Assembly: GCF_002288925.2 (NCBI RefSeq)
Contig: NW_022098063.1
Span: forward strand, 2,039,424 to 2,103,423
Length of the DNA stretch: 64,000 nucleotides
Direction of reading: 5' to 3'
From: Delphinapterus leucas
Taxonomy: Eukaryota; Chordata; Mammalia; Artiodactyla; Monodontidae
The notes beneath the pieces were generated by a model, which did no database searches, was not told where the DNA came from, and saw nothing but the letters and a program-made list of their open reading frames with translations. Both the position numbers and the translations under genes were made by a program. Positions within the stretch are counted from its first letter, which is position 1. Each line of letters opens with the position of its first letter. Shown in pieces: positions 22,570 to 34,679 of the stretch.

Positions 22570-23720
22570 AATTCGGGGAGGGGATTTTTGATTCCGAGTA
22601 ATATGGAGTACACACACACCTCTCTATCTCCCACCAAATTTACCAAAAAAGAAACCTGGACAGATGCATAGGTGCTATTTGAGAACTATGAAAATTAAAC
22701 ATGAGCAGGCAGATAAAGGAAGAATACCAGAATTCTATGTCCCATAAAACCAGTGGTGAGTTTACAATTTTTTCCATTCTGGTATTCCCTGGCTTGAAAT
22801 CCGCACAATCTGAAAACTGGAAATGAGAACTGTAATTCAGACAGTGAGCAATTCCAAAGAAACCTACTAGTTTGACTCATAGAGCAAAAATAAAGAATTG
22901 TGAAAGCTGAAAGAGAATGATGGAAATCCTCATTTTTATTTGCTCTTTTTTCCCCCTAGTTTTCTTATAAAATTAGCGCTAGGAGATCTTTTGATGAACG
23001 AAGCAGCAGCAAAAGCAGCTGAGAAGAAAAAATTTCATGAGCCAAAATTCTAAAGGGTTGAGAATTTTGACACAGAGCAAGAAACTATAAAGAAGCATCA
23101 AGTGTAAGTTATATAAATGAATATATATATATATATATATCTCAAAAGAAAGAACACAAATGTTAAGTTTATAAAATTTTAAATACATCTATTTAAAAAT
23201 GAGTGAGAGTTCAAAAGGAAATACCCAAATGAAGGATGAAGATGCAAACAGGTGTAAAATAAATATGGAAGAGAAGGACAGGGAAAATGGTAAAGTTTGA
23301 TAGCATATGATTGGAATCTCAGTGAGAGGAGAAAGACTGGAGAAGAAGCAATATTTAAAAAGATGATGTCTAGGAGTTTTAAAAAATGGTGAAAGCAGTC
23401 AAAAATCATATTAAGAAGGAAAATATAAGAGGGAAACTACAAAGAAAACCATATCCCAGTAAATTACAGTAAAACTGGTCAACACCAAACACGATCACAC
23501 TTTTTAAATAAATATCTTTACAAAAATTTTCTCAAAAATCTTTAAAAAATTTCAAGAGGAAAGCTTAAAAGCAATTAGAACAAAAGAAAAGATAGTCTTC
23601 AGAGGAAAACATTCTTACATATATATATACATATTATATATATTATATATTACACTGATATGTATATAATATAATATACCGATAAGAGAGTTCTCATCAT
23701 AAATAATGAAAGCCAGATTA
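22570..23720 (+). mobile_element. Probable L1M/HAL1 5' debris
   Basis: Purine-rich, A-rich sequence whose later part follows the end of an L1M/HAL1 ORF1: TTACAGTAAAACTGGTCAACACCAAA, then TTTAAAAAATTTCAAGAGGAAAGC, then TTCAGAGGAAAACATTC and TCATCATAAATAATGAAAGCCAGA. The first part (22,570-22,900) resembles an L1M 5' UTR only loosely. TA-rich microsatellites have grown inside at 23119-23140 and 23618-23680. Confidence 0.45.
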
Positions 23721-23729
23721 CAGTATCCA

Positions 23730-24150
23730 AGTTTGAGGGATTTTGGTGTACAGGATATTTATTAAGGATAAACACCTGTGGAAGGAAAGGAAGGAAGACG
23801 GAATGGGGAGAAGGAGAAATTAAACTGTGCTGTCATTCTGACAATGCTTCAGCCAAGCCCACTGGGACCTTGGGAGAGTACACGGTCCATCAGAATTGTC
23901 CTGCCGTAATATCTGGAACTTTCTAAGCCACCCCCACCTCCAAATTCAATCATTCGTGGGATGTGGGCTGCTATAAAAAGGGCATGCCCTTGGTGAAGCA
24001 GATCTCTGTAGCTGAGATAAACTCTGATGTTTCAGACAGCTAGAGGCTGTCTGCTGGCTGGCAGCGGAGGCAACAAATCCTCCCTTGAGGTTACATATGG
24101 CATCAAGGCCTCTTTCCTTAACAGTAAACCACTTTCTCTGCTCAAATCCA
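23730..24150 (+). mobile_element. Candidate old LTR or ERV-associated segment
   Basis: A moderately GC-rich stretch with TATAAAAAGGGCATGCCC (TATA-box-like, about 23972), then GGTGAAGCAGATCTCTGTAG, lying just upstream of a TA expansion and an ERV-L integrase relic on the same strand. The placement fits a degraded 5' LTR or leader of that provirus. I do not recognise a specific LTR family, so this is inference. Confidence 0.35.

Positions 24151-24153
<3 letters not shown>

Positions 24154-24192
<39 letters not shown>
24154..24192. repeat. (TA)n microsatellite
   Basis: A pure TATATA run of about 39 bases between AAATCCAAGTT and AAAATGGAAACAAC. Confidence 0.95.
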
Positions 24193-24197
<5 letters not shown>

Positions 24198-24249
24198 GAA
24201 ACAACTCCAAGATTTTGATTGTTTGTCCTTTGTTCCTTAGAGAAATTTT

Positions 24250-25570
24250 GAAAGAGAACTAGTGGATGTAACCTGTGTTGGTTACTTATCCTGAGAGTTA
24301 AGGGCTATGCTACTAGCAAAGTTGAATTGGAAACCTCTGAAACTGTCACCCAGGTTATTATAGTAAAAACATTATTGTAGTCAGAGGTGGAAGGAAAAAG
24401 ATAGTGCACTCACCCTGAGGATCAGAGATATGTATTACTGGCAGCACCCATCATATTTAACTCATCAGTCTGAGCTGTGTATATCCAAGTGGAGATGACA
24501 ACACCAAAAACTCAATTAGTAGGTTCAGTTTTAGCTGCCATGCTAGATTTATCAGGGGCATGAAAGAAATATTAAGATAGCAGAAAGGGTTCTGTGGTGG
24601 AGGCAATGTGGATGGATATATAGAAAAATATTTGAAGATCTTTGTATCTCCTGTAAATGCCAGAGAGTATCTATCACAGAAGAGGCACTATTCAACCAAG
24701 TAGACAGAATGACTCAGCCAGTTTGCATCAACTGACCTCAGTAAACAGCTACACTGATGCTGTCATGATGGGCACCTGAACAGAATGACCATAAGTAAGG
24801 AGGAAGGCCATGTATGAGCGCAACAGCATAGGTTCCCACTTGCCAAGACTGGTGTAGCTACTGCTACCATGGAGTATGCAAACTGCCAGCAGTATAGACT
24901 GATACTGAAGCCCCAGTATGGCACCATTCCTTGAGGATACCAGCTGGCCACTTGATGGCAAATCGATTACATGGGGTTCTTTCCATTCTGGAAATATTTC
25001 CTAAGCAGCAAAAAATATACATTCTTGATAAGGAATTGCCTTTCCTGCCTGTAGAGCCTCAGTTAGCTTCACTATCTGAGGAAGTATGGAGTACTCGATC
25101 CATCAGTATGTGGTATCACATAAAGTCACTTAAGAATGGGGTTTTACTTTAAATGTATGGGAGTGGGCCCACAATCAAGGAATCCACTAGTAATACCACA
25201 TACCATAGCACCCAAAAGCTGCCAGCCTGATAGGGCATTAGATAATCCTACTCTTCACAGTCAAAGCACTAGCTTGGAGGAAATATTCTATGAGGATGGG
25301 CTACAATTTTACAGAATGAAGAATATGCATTAAATCAAAGCCCTTAAATGGCATTATATCCCAACAGAAAGAATACTTATGTCTAAGAATCTAGAGGGAG
25401 GAGGCATGAGTGGTTCTACTTACCATCATTCAGTGACCCACTAGGAAATTCTGTGCTTCCCTTTCTCAAAAGTGTGGCTTTTGCATGGCTAGAGATCCAG
25501 GTACCCAAATGGGCACACCATTGCCAGAATCATAGCAAGAATCCCAGTGAACTATAAGTTATAGCAGTTG
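24250..25570 (+). mobile_element. ERV-L internal relic (pol, integrase region)
   Basis: Bases 24,480-25,570 follow an ERV-L pol region in order: a leader (GTGGAGATGACAACACCAAA; GCAGAAAGGGTTCTGTGGTG), the integrase core (TATGGCACCATTCCTTGAGG; GATTACATGGGGTTCTTTCC; TTGCCTTTCCTGCCTGTAGA) and post-integrase sequence (CAGTGACCCACTAGGAAATT). The first catalytic Asp codon of the integrase core is visible at 24965-24967. In-frame TGA codons at 24932-24934 and 24953-24955 disrupt it, and parts between 25,100 and 25,400 are missing or rearranged. It is an ancient, non-functional proviral fossil. No flanking paired LTRs are recognised. Confidence 0.85.
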
Positions 25571-25611
25571 TCATGGCACTTTGGTCTTTTTATGCTCAGA
25601 GACCAGCAAGC

Positions 25612-25633
25612 AAAAAAAAAAAAAAAAAAAAAA
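25612..25633. repeat. Poly(A) tract
   Basis: About 22 A residues following CAGCAAGC. It sits at the end of the ERV-L relic and before an L1 fragment, so it may mark a retrotransposition junction. Confidence 0.85.
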
Positions 25634-25649
25634 GTAAATAAGTAACCAG

Positions 25650-26160
25650 TCTGGCAGGGCTATTTGATTCTGATTTTCATGAGGTGTACATGCTGGTAAA
25701 AACTGAAGACTTATAAAAAGTGGAGAGATATGCCATGCTTACAAACTGGGTAGTTCAATATTCTCAAGATGTCATTTCTCTCCAAACTGCTTTATAGAAT
25801 TAATGTAGTTCCACTTATAACCTCAGCATGTTTTTTCCCTTTACCAGTTGATAATCTGGTTCTAAAATCTATATAAATAATCAAAAGATTTAGAATTGTG
25901 AAAATTTGGAAACAGAAGAACAGTATTGGAGGATTTACACTACTTAAAGATTTATTATGGAACTACAGTAATTAAGATACCAGGCTATAAGGTATAAGGA
26001 AAGACATATATATCAATGGAACAGAATAAAGAGTCTACAGATGAGCCAACATTTATATAATCAATTGTTTTTTGGATAAGTGACCAAGATAAATACAGAA
26101 AGAATCATCTTTTCAACTGAAAATCAAATAAACTGAACATAGGCAAACTTAATGATTTTA
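25650..26160 (+). mobile_element. L1 ORF2 fragment (3' half of ORF2)
   Basis: TATTCTCAAGATGTCATTTC, then GAACAGTATTGGAGGATTTACACTAC, CTACAGTAATTAAGATACCAGG, and ATATCAATGGAACAGAATAAAGAG reproduce the L1 ORF2 segment that follows the reverse-transcriptase core. Frameshifted and diverged, so not coding. A TA/CA microsatellite follows at 26176-26232. Confidence 0.8.
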
Positions 26161-28188
26161 GCAGTTCCTGTCTTAGATATTATATATATATTACATTATA
26201 TATGTATACATATATACATACATATATATAAAACAGAAATGCACACATATGTTTAATTAAAAATATATAAAACATTTGGAGAAAAACTTAAGCTGTCAGA
26301 AACTGAAAATGACAAAAATGTTTATTAGCAGTAGAATGGATAATTCTGATATATTTGTACACTGAAAAAATATGTTGATTTCTGGTTTCCAATCTGGCAT
26401 TTAAGGAGCTTGGATGTTGCCACTTAATCCTAACAACAGGTAAAAACTAAAACAAAAACCGTAAAACTTAACAACGCTTCTTATATCTGTAAGAGAAATG
26501 AGGTCACCTGGCAAACCACTGCCCCTAAAATTAAAGAAACAGATAGGCAAATACAGAGAATCACAACTTACTGCAGAAACCCACAGGAGTAAAGGCAGGA
26601 TAGGATATCCTGAAGTATAATTAAAGAATTGCTGGAGGATCAATATGGCTAAGTGTCAGAGATAAAAACCCCAGAGGGACCAAGTCATAGGTGACACCCA
26701 TACTTTTTGTGAGTTTTACCTCCAGGAGCTTGACTGGGCTGTCAAAATAAATATCAAAGAAAAAGTCCTCATGCTTCCAGAAGGGAAAGAAAAAAGGAAC
26801 CATTATGAAATACAACAGAGCACTGTGTTCTTAACAAGATCCCACTTGAAGAGAAACTATTAAACCAGAGCCTAAACCTACTAGGGTTTGGCCAAAGCCT
26901 AACTGAACTGGGGGAAGGAAAATACCCGGCTCTAGCCAGTTCTAGCCAACCTGCCTCAGTTAGGAGGGGAAGGATGTAAATTAGAAGCACTCTTGAAATT
27001 CACAGTCAAGAGACATAGACTCACTAAAAGACTGAGACCTAATCATAGGACCATAAAATGCTTTCTCTCCCCACACACCTTGCCACCACATTACTAAAGG
27101 ACTATTTGTAGCAGTTCATTTTGCTCAGTACAGTATGTCCAGCAACCAAAAAAATCGCAAGCCATATTAAAAGGCAGAAAACACAATTTGAAGAAACAGA
27201 TCAAGCATTAGAACCAGACTCAGATGTGGCAGGGATGTTGAAATAATCAGACACAAAATTTAAAACAACTATGATATGCATGCTAAAGACTTTCATGAAT
27301 AAAGTAGATAGCATAAAAAAAACAGTCAATGTAAGCAGAAAGAAATTCTAAAAAAGAACCAAAAATATGATACAGCTAAAAAACACTGTAATGAAACGAA
27401 GAATGTCTTTGATGGGCTTATCAGTAGACTAGACACAGCTGAGGCATCTCTGAGCTTAAGGGTATCTCAAAAGAAACCTTCCAAACTAAAAAGCAAAGAC
27501 AAAACAGACTGAAAAAAAATAAAACCATAACAGAATATCCAAGAACTGTGGGAAAACTATAAAAGGCACATCATATATGTAATGGCAATTCTAGAAAGAG
27601 AAGAATAAGAGGAAGGAACAGAAAAACTATTGAAAAAGAATAATGACTGAGAATTTCTCCCCAGTTAATGTCAAACACCAAAACAAAGATCTGGGAATCT
27701 GAGTGAACACCAAGCAAAATGTCAAAAATATTACACCTAGGCATGTATTCAAACTACAAGAAAATGAAAGATAAAGAAAAAAATTCTGAAAGAAGCCGGT
27801 GGCAGGGGGGTGGGTGGGATGGAGTACTTACATTTAGAGGAGGAAAGATAAGAATTACATCTAAGTTCTTCTCCAAAACCATGCAGGCACAAAGAGAGTG
27901 AAATGAAACATTCCAAATGTTGAGAGAGAGAAAAAAAAAAGCCACCAAACTAGAATTCTGTACTCTGCAAAATTCTTTTTTTAAAGCAAAGGAGAAATAA
28001 AGACTTTCTCAGATAAACAAAAATTGAGGGAATTTGTTGCCAATACAACTGCATTGCAAAAAGTGTTTTGAAAAGTTATTCAGAGAGAAGGAGAATAAAA
28101 TAGGAAAAAACTAGGATCTTCATAAAGAAAGGAAGAGCATCAAAGAAGGAATATGTAAAAGTAAAATAGAATTAAAAAATTTTTTTTC

Positions 28189-28398
28189 GGGTTTCCCAGG
28201 TGGTGCGGTGGTTGAGAGTCCGCCTGCTGATGCAGGGGACACGGGTTCGTGCCCCAGTCCGGGAAGATCTCACATGCCGCGGAGCGGCTGGGCCCGTGAG
28301 CCATGGCCGCTGAGCCTGTGCATCCGGAGCCTGTGCTCTGCAACGGGAGAAGCCACAACAGTGAGAGGCCCGTGTACCGCAAAAAAAAAAAAAAAAAA
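28189..28398 (+). mobile_element. CHR-type SINE nested in L1M
   Basis: Full length; starts GGGTTTCCCAGGTGGTGCGG, so it has more changes in its head than other copies. Poly(A) at 28381-28398. The flanks AAAAAATTTTTTTTC and AAAAATTTTCTTATTC suggest a low-complexity target-site duplication. Confidence 0.95.
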
Positions 28399-29480
28399 TT
28401 TTCTTATTCTTCAATGATCTACCAGGTAACAGTTTAATCAAAGTAATAATAGCAACAATATATTTGATTATGTAAGCTCATATATATTATGTAAGCCTTT
28501 ATATAAGCTTTTATATGTTTATATATAAGTAAAATGAATGACAGCAGTGATACAAGGGATGGGATGGAAGAGTTAGAATTATTTTATTATTATAATTCAC
28601 TAAAATTACCTGTGAAGTGATATAGAGTAAAATGAAAGTAGATTTGGATTAGTTGTAAATATATATTGCAAACCACTAAAATTATTTTTTAAAAAAGTAT
28701 GATCTACATGCTAAGAGAGGAGAGAAAATGAAATCATATAAAACGCTCCATTCTAATCACAAATGTTGAAAAAGAGTAGAAGACAAAAATAGTAACAAAG
28801 AGCAAGGGCAACAAATAGAAAACAATAACAAATACGGTAGACATTAATCCAGCTAAATAAAATAATCACTTTGAACATCAATGGTCTAAATACACAAACT
28901 AAAAGACAGAGAATGTCAGAGTAGTTCAAAAACAATACCCAACTATATACTATCTGTAAGAAGCCCATTTTAAATATAAAGATACATATATATTAAAAGT
29001 AAAGAAAAACACACCATGCCAACATTAATCAAAAGCAAGAAAAAGCAAAAGTAAGCTCTAATAATTTTAGAAAGGGTAGATTTTAGATCAAAGAAAGTTA
29101 TCACAGATAAGGAATGACATTATATAATGATAAAAGGGCCAATTCTCCAAGAATACATAACAATCCTTAACATGTGTGCACCTAACAAAAGAGAGTCAAA
29201 CTTTGTAAGGCAAAAACTAATAGAACTGTAAGGAGAAATTGATGAATCAGCTCAATACCACTGTACCAGAAATGGACATATACAGCAGGCAGAAAATTAG
29301 TAAAGACATAGTTGAACTCAACACCACCACCAATCAACTGGACAAAGTGGATATCTATAAACTACTTCATCCAGCAACACCAAAGACACATTTATCCCAA
29401 ACTCACATGGAACATTCACCAAGGCAGACCACACATTCTGGCTATAAAACACAACAAACTTAAAAGAATAGAAATCATAC

Positions 29481-29523
29481 AATGTCTGATCTCAGACCAC
29501 AATCTGGTCTGAGATTGTACATT
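29481..29523. repeat. Inverted duplication (hairpin) inside L1M ORF2
   Basis: Arms 29481-29499 and 29505-29523 are reverse complements at 16 of 19 positions, with an uninterrupted 11-bp inner stem (ATCTCAGACCA / TGGTCTGAGAT) and the loop CAATC. Other L1s read from TCAGACCACAAT straight into ATTAAACTAGAAATCAAT, so the right arm is an extra inverted copy of the left arm. Confidence 0.92.
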
Positions 29524-32470
29524 AAACTAGACATCAATAACAGAAAGATAGATGGAAAATTCCAAAATACATAGAGATTAAACAATGTATTTCTAAGTAA
29601 TTCATGAGTCAAAGAAGAAATTTCAAGAGAAATTTAAAAATACTTTGAACTAAATTAAAAAAAACATATCTTATCAAAATTTCTCAGATGCAGGAAAGCA
29701 GTGCTTAGATGGAACTTTATAGCATTGAAAACATATACTAGAATGTACAAAGATCTAAAGTCAATAATCTAAGTTCTACCTTAGGAAACTAGACAAAGAA
29801 GAGCAAATTAAATCCAAAGTGAGTAGAAGAAAAGAAATAATAAAAATTAGAGTAGAAATCAATGAACTGAAAACAGGAAATTAATAAAGGAAATCAGTGA
29901 AACCGAAAATGGGTTCTTCAAAAAAAATCAATAAAATTGAAAGCCTCTAACCAGGCTAACTAGGGAAAAAACAAGAAAGGATACAGATTGCTAATATCAG
30001 AACTGAAAGAAGGAATATCACTCCAGATTCTGAGAACATTAAAAGGATAATTAAGGAATACTATGTACAGCTCTATGTCCACAAACATTATAATTTAGAT
30101 GAAATGGTCCAATTCTGTGAAAGAGGCAATCTGCCAAAACTCACAAGAGATGAAATACACAAGCTAAATAGGTCTATATCCATGAAATAAATTGAATAAA
30201 TAATTAATAATTTTTCAAAACAGAAAGCACCAGACCCAGATGAGTTCACTGGTGAATTCTACCAAATATTTAAGGAAGAATTTATACCAGTTATCTATAG
30301 TCTCTTTTGGAACATAGAAGAGGGCATACTTTCTACCTCATTCTATGAGGCCATCATCATCCTAATACCAAAACCAAACACATTACAAGAAAAGAAAACC
30401 ACAGACCAATGAACACAGATGTGCTCTCATGAACACAGATGCAAAAATCCTCAACAAAATAAAAAAAAAAAATAAAACCAATTATACACCATGACCAAGT
30501 GTGATCTATTCTATGAATGCAAGGCTGGTTCAACATTCAAAAATTAATCTACCCATCACATCAAAAGACTAAAGAAGAAATACCATATGATCATATCAAG
30601 AGATGCAGAAAAAGTATCCGACAAAATCAAACACACATTCATGATAAAAATTCTCAGCAAATTAGTACTAGAGGGGAACTTACTCAACTTGACATAGAAT
30701 ATAGATGAAAAACCTACAGCTAACATAATAATTAATGGTGAGAAACTACAAGTTTACCCTATAAGATGAAGAGCAAAGCAAAGATGCTCCCTCTCAACAT
30801 TTCTTTTCAACATCATACTCAAAATCCTAGTTAATCCAATAAGGCAAGAAAGGGAAATAAAAGGTATCATGATAGAGAAGGAAGAAATAAAACCTTCTTT
30901 TTTCAGAGATGACATGATTTTCTCTGTTGAAAATCTGAAAGAACTGACAAAACTCTTGGAACAAAAAACAATCCGTAATATTGCCAGAAACAAAGTTAAC
31001 TTACACAAAGAGCAATTACTTTCCTATATACCAGCAATGAACAAGTGAAACTGGAAGTTAAAAACAATATCATTTACAATAGCACCCTCCAAAATGAAAT
31101 ACTTAGGTATAAGTCTAAAAAAACACGAACAAGATCTATGAGGAAAAACTACAAAACTCTGGTAAAAGATATCAAAGAAGAACTAGATAAATGGAATTCT
31201 ACGTTCATGGATAAGAAGACTCAATATTGTCAAGATGTCAGTTCTTCCCAAGTTGATCTACAGATTCAATGCAATCTCAATCAAAACCCCAGCAAATTAT
31301 TTTGTAGATATTGACAAACTGATTCAAAAGTTTACAAAAGAGTCCAAAAACCCCCTAATAGCCAACACAATACTGAAAAAGAACACTTTGGAGAATTAAC
31401 GCAATCCAACTTTCAGACATTATACAGCAACAGTAATCGAGACAGTGTGGTACTTGCAAGAGAATAGACAGATCGATGGCATAAAATAAAGAACCCAGAA
31501 ATAGACCTACATAAATACAGACAACTGATCTTTGACAAAGGAGCAAATGCAATACAACAGAGCAAAGAGAGTCTTTTCAACAAATGATGCTGGACCAACT
31601 AGACACCCACATGCAAAAAAATCTAAACGTAGTCCTTACACCCTTTATAAAAATTAACTCAAAATAGATCACAGACCTAAAAATAATACACAAAACTGTA
31701 AAACTTCTAGAAGATAACGTAGAAGAAAAGGAGATGACTTTGATTTTGGTGATTACTTTTTTAATAAAACACCAAAAGCACAATCCATTAAAGAAATAAT
31801 TAATAAACTGGAGTTCATTAAACATTTCTGCTCTTTGAAAGGTACTGTTAAGAGAATTAAAAGACAAGATATTGACTGGGAGAAAATATTTGAAAAATAC
31901 ACGTATGATAAAGGACTGTTATCCAAAATACACAAAAAATTCTTAAAGCTCAACAGTAAGAAAACAAACCACTTGATTAAAAAATGAGTCAGAGACCTTA
32001 ACAGACATCTCCCCCAAAGATGAAATAAATATGGCAAACAGGCATATGAAAAGACACTCCATATCATATGACATATACCATACAATCCAGCAATCATGCT
32101 CTTTGGATTTACCCAGAGGAGATGAAACTGATGTCCACACAAAAATTTGCATGTTTAAATATGGATGTTTACAGCAGCTTTTTTCATAATTGCCCAAACT
32201 TGAGAGTAACCAAGGTGCCATTCAGTAGGTAAATGGATAAATAAACTGCAGTTCATCTAGAAAGGTAAATACTTTTCAGCAATAATTAGAAATGAGCTAT
32301 CAAGCCCTGAAAAGACGTGGAGGAAACTTATATGCATATGATTAAGTGAAAGAAGACAATCCGAGAAGGCTACATACTGTATGATTCCACCTGTTTGACA
32401 TTCTGGAAAGGCAAATATATGCAATCAGGGAAAAGCTGAGTGATTGCCAAGTGGTTAGGGAGGAGGGAGG

Positions 32471-32949
32471 TGATGACAAATTGAAATCATAATGAAGCAA
32501 TCATAGTTCAGGCATGCAAAAATGCAGTTGGATGGCCATCTAGGATCTGGTCTCAGACTTGTCTCTGCACCACTGAAAACTTGAAGCTTCTTTGAACTGT
32601 ACCAGACCCAAGGACACCACCAGCCCTATTCAGAACAACACCTGCCAGCTCCAACGTTATGGTTACAAGGCCTACCCCTGTAACTGTGTAAGCATTTCAG
32701 ATCCCAGTCAATCCTTACTTAACACCCTTGCTTCTTGCATGTTCCAGTTATAATTCTTGATAAACAACTCACGTAACTAAGAGTAACCTTTTGGTTTTTG
32801 CCTTTACAAGCCTCCCTCATTTTGTAGTTCAGCAGAACATAATTCAAGTGCTTCTTGAATCTGGTTCTCCCAGGCTGCAGTCCTAACAAACTCCAAATAA
32901 ACATCTTTTTATTTCAATCAGATCTCCATTTCTGAAATTTTGGTTAACA
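32471..32949 (+). mobile_element. Solo ERV LTR (class I-like) in L1M 3' UTR
   Basis: The 479-bp insertion starts TGATGACAAA and ends TTGGTTAACA, the TG...CA ends expected of an LTR. GAGG at 32467-32470 is repeated at 32950-32953, a 4-bp target duplication typical of class I ERV integration. Removing it rejoins GGAGGGAGG to TATGAAGATAAGTAGAACAC, the order expected in an L1M 3' UTR. A polyadenylation signal AATAAA lies at 32896-32901, about 50 bp before the end. No internal retroviral sequence remains, so it is a recombined solo LTR. The specific family is not recognised. Confidence 0.75.
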
Positions 32950-33271
32950 GAGGTATGAAGATAAGTAGAACACTGGGGATTTTTTAGGACAGTGAAACTA
33001 CTCTATATGATGCTATAATTGTGAATACATGCCATTATACATTTCTCTAAACCCACAAATTTACAACACCAAGAGGGAACCCTAAGGTATACTATGATCA
33101 TGATTTGTCAGTGTAGGTTCATCAATTGTAATAATTATACCACTCTGGAGGAAGATGTTGATAATGGGGAGGCTGTGCGTGTGTAGAGGCAGAGGGTATA
33201 TGAGAAATCTCTATAACTTCCTCTCAATTTTGCTGTGTACCAAAAACCATTCTAAAACATAAAGTCTACTA

Positions 33272-33318
33272 AAATATATACATATGTAAGTATATATGAG
33301 TATATGTATATATGTCAA
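33272..33318. repeat. TA/TG-rich microsatellite
   Basis: Imperfect AAATATATACATATGTAAGTATATATGAGTATATG-type array at the 3' end of the L1M, probably grown from its tail. Confidence 0.8.
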
Positions 33319-33319
33319 T

Positions 33320-33640
33320 GAAAGTCAACTATTTTTACAGGCATCAATACGGATGAATCACAAACATGATACTTAGTGAAAAAAGCCATATACGTTTCAA
33401 AATAACCAAACTAATCAAATGATGATAAATATCACAATATGGTAAACTTTAGGGCGGATTCCCATATTCTGGTAACACAAAGGAGTATTCTGGGGACTGT
33501 CAGTGCTCTATTTCTTTACCTGAGTGATGCCTTAATGGCTGAATTGACTTCGTGAATATTTGCCAATATATACACTTACAAATTATGTACTTTTATAGGC
33601 ATATTATAATCGTTAACATGATAAATATTTTGTATTTTTA
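33320..33640 (+). mobile_element. L1M 3' UTR fragment of another copy
   Basis: ATGAATCACAAACATGATACTTAGTG, then ATTCTGGTAACACAAAGGAGTATTCTGGGG, then TATACACTTACAAATTATGTACTTTTAT resemble an L1M 3' end that differs from the one ending at 33,270. Diverged. Confidence 0.55.
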
Positions 33641-34566
33641 TCTTTATATTTCATTAGATTTACATGAGATTTTTAAATGATTTAATTTCAAAAAGAGTTG
33701 TATTTCTCTTTCTCCTTTCAGTAGAACTCCATCACTATCTTTCTTGATTGTTTTTACTTTTGAATTTTGTGGAGGACTACCTATATTGTCTTCCTTTTCA
33801 TAATTCCACTGCACCAAAATGGCAACTCAACCCTTAGAGCTATATTTGTAATGAGTAGTTGAGGGTTACTTTCCATGCTTGTATCTTGACATTATTAAAA
33901 AGTACTTATAGAATGTAAGGTAAAGAAAAGATAAATAAGAATTTTTCTTCCTCAATTTTCTCATTTTATCCTGGGGTATATTTTAGACAATGCAACAGTC
34001 TCACACTAAAGTAGTCAATATAATTTGCATTCATAAGTTTTAATAATAGCGAAATTGATCAAGAAAAGAAAGAATGTGATTAGCTAATGTTACAAATAAG
34101 GCTTGCAAATTTTTTGATGATGCTAAATTCAAACAGAAAATAATTAATAAGAATGGAAAATATAATCTGAATTAAAATAAGTGGAATCATTTAGATACCT
34201 GGTTTTAGGGTATAGATAGTTCACAGTGATTACAAGTAAACTTGGAAATGCTGGAGTAAATATCACAATCTAGTAGGTAAAAAAGGGAGCAGGCTAAGAA
34301 ACTGATACAGAAATAAATGGAAAAGAAAAAGTAAAAAATCATGTACTGTGATCCTTTGATCTCACCTGTATTAAAATAAAGGACCAAAATATTAATACTA
34401 GAATAATATGCAGAAGAAAATAAATTTTCAAGTAAAGATATAACCAAGTTTACTCAGTTTAAAGAAGTACAGTCTTGTGTTTTCAGTAAAGAATATGAGT
34501 TAAATTTACTGTTACAGAAAAATTTTAAAAGATAGGAAAATTCATGATGACCTTATTTACAACCTT
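33641..34566. other. Unannotated AT-rich sequence
   Basis: No gene or recognisable element. Confidence 0.5.
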
Positions 34567-34578
34567 CATATATGTGTG

Positions 34579-34617
<39 letters not shown>

Positions 34618-34679
34618 CTGTGTGTGTGTGTATATATATACATATATATATATATGTATATATATATACATATACATAG
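34567..34679. repeat. Compound (TA)/(TG) microsatellite, about 110 bp
   Basis: Blocks of pure TATATA alternate with TGTGTG and TATG units. Self-complementary TA stretches could extrude as cruciforms. The 62-codon minus-strand frame over it is repeat translation only. Confidence 0.95.

Larger units (their letters stand above)
26390..33270 (+). mobile_element. Nearly complete ancient L1M, interrupted twice
   Basis: In order: a degraded 5' UTR-like part (26,390-27,200); ORF1 relic (27,210-27,900; TGGCAGGGATGTTGAAATAATCAGAC, CACTGTAATGAAACGAAGAATG, TATCCAAGAACTGTGGGAAA); inter-ORF sequence with a nested SINE (28,189-28,398); ORF2 endonuclease (28,850-29,520); and reverse transcriptase (30,230-31,000). 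The catalytic Asp pair is readable at 30908-30913 as F-R-D-D-M-I, with Arg where Ala is usual. The ORF2 C-terminal part and 3' UTR follow, ending CTAAAACATAAAGTCTACT. Many stops and frameshifts show it is dead. A solo LTR (32471-32949) splits the 3' UTR. Length without insertions is about 6.2 kb, close to full-length L1. Confidence 0.88.
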
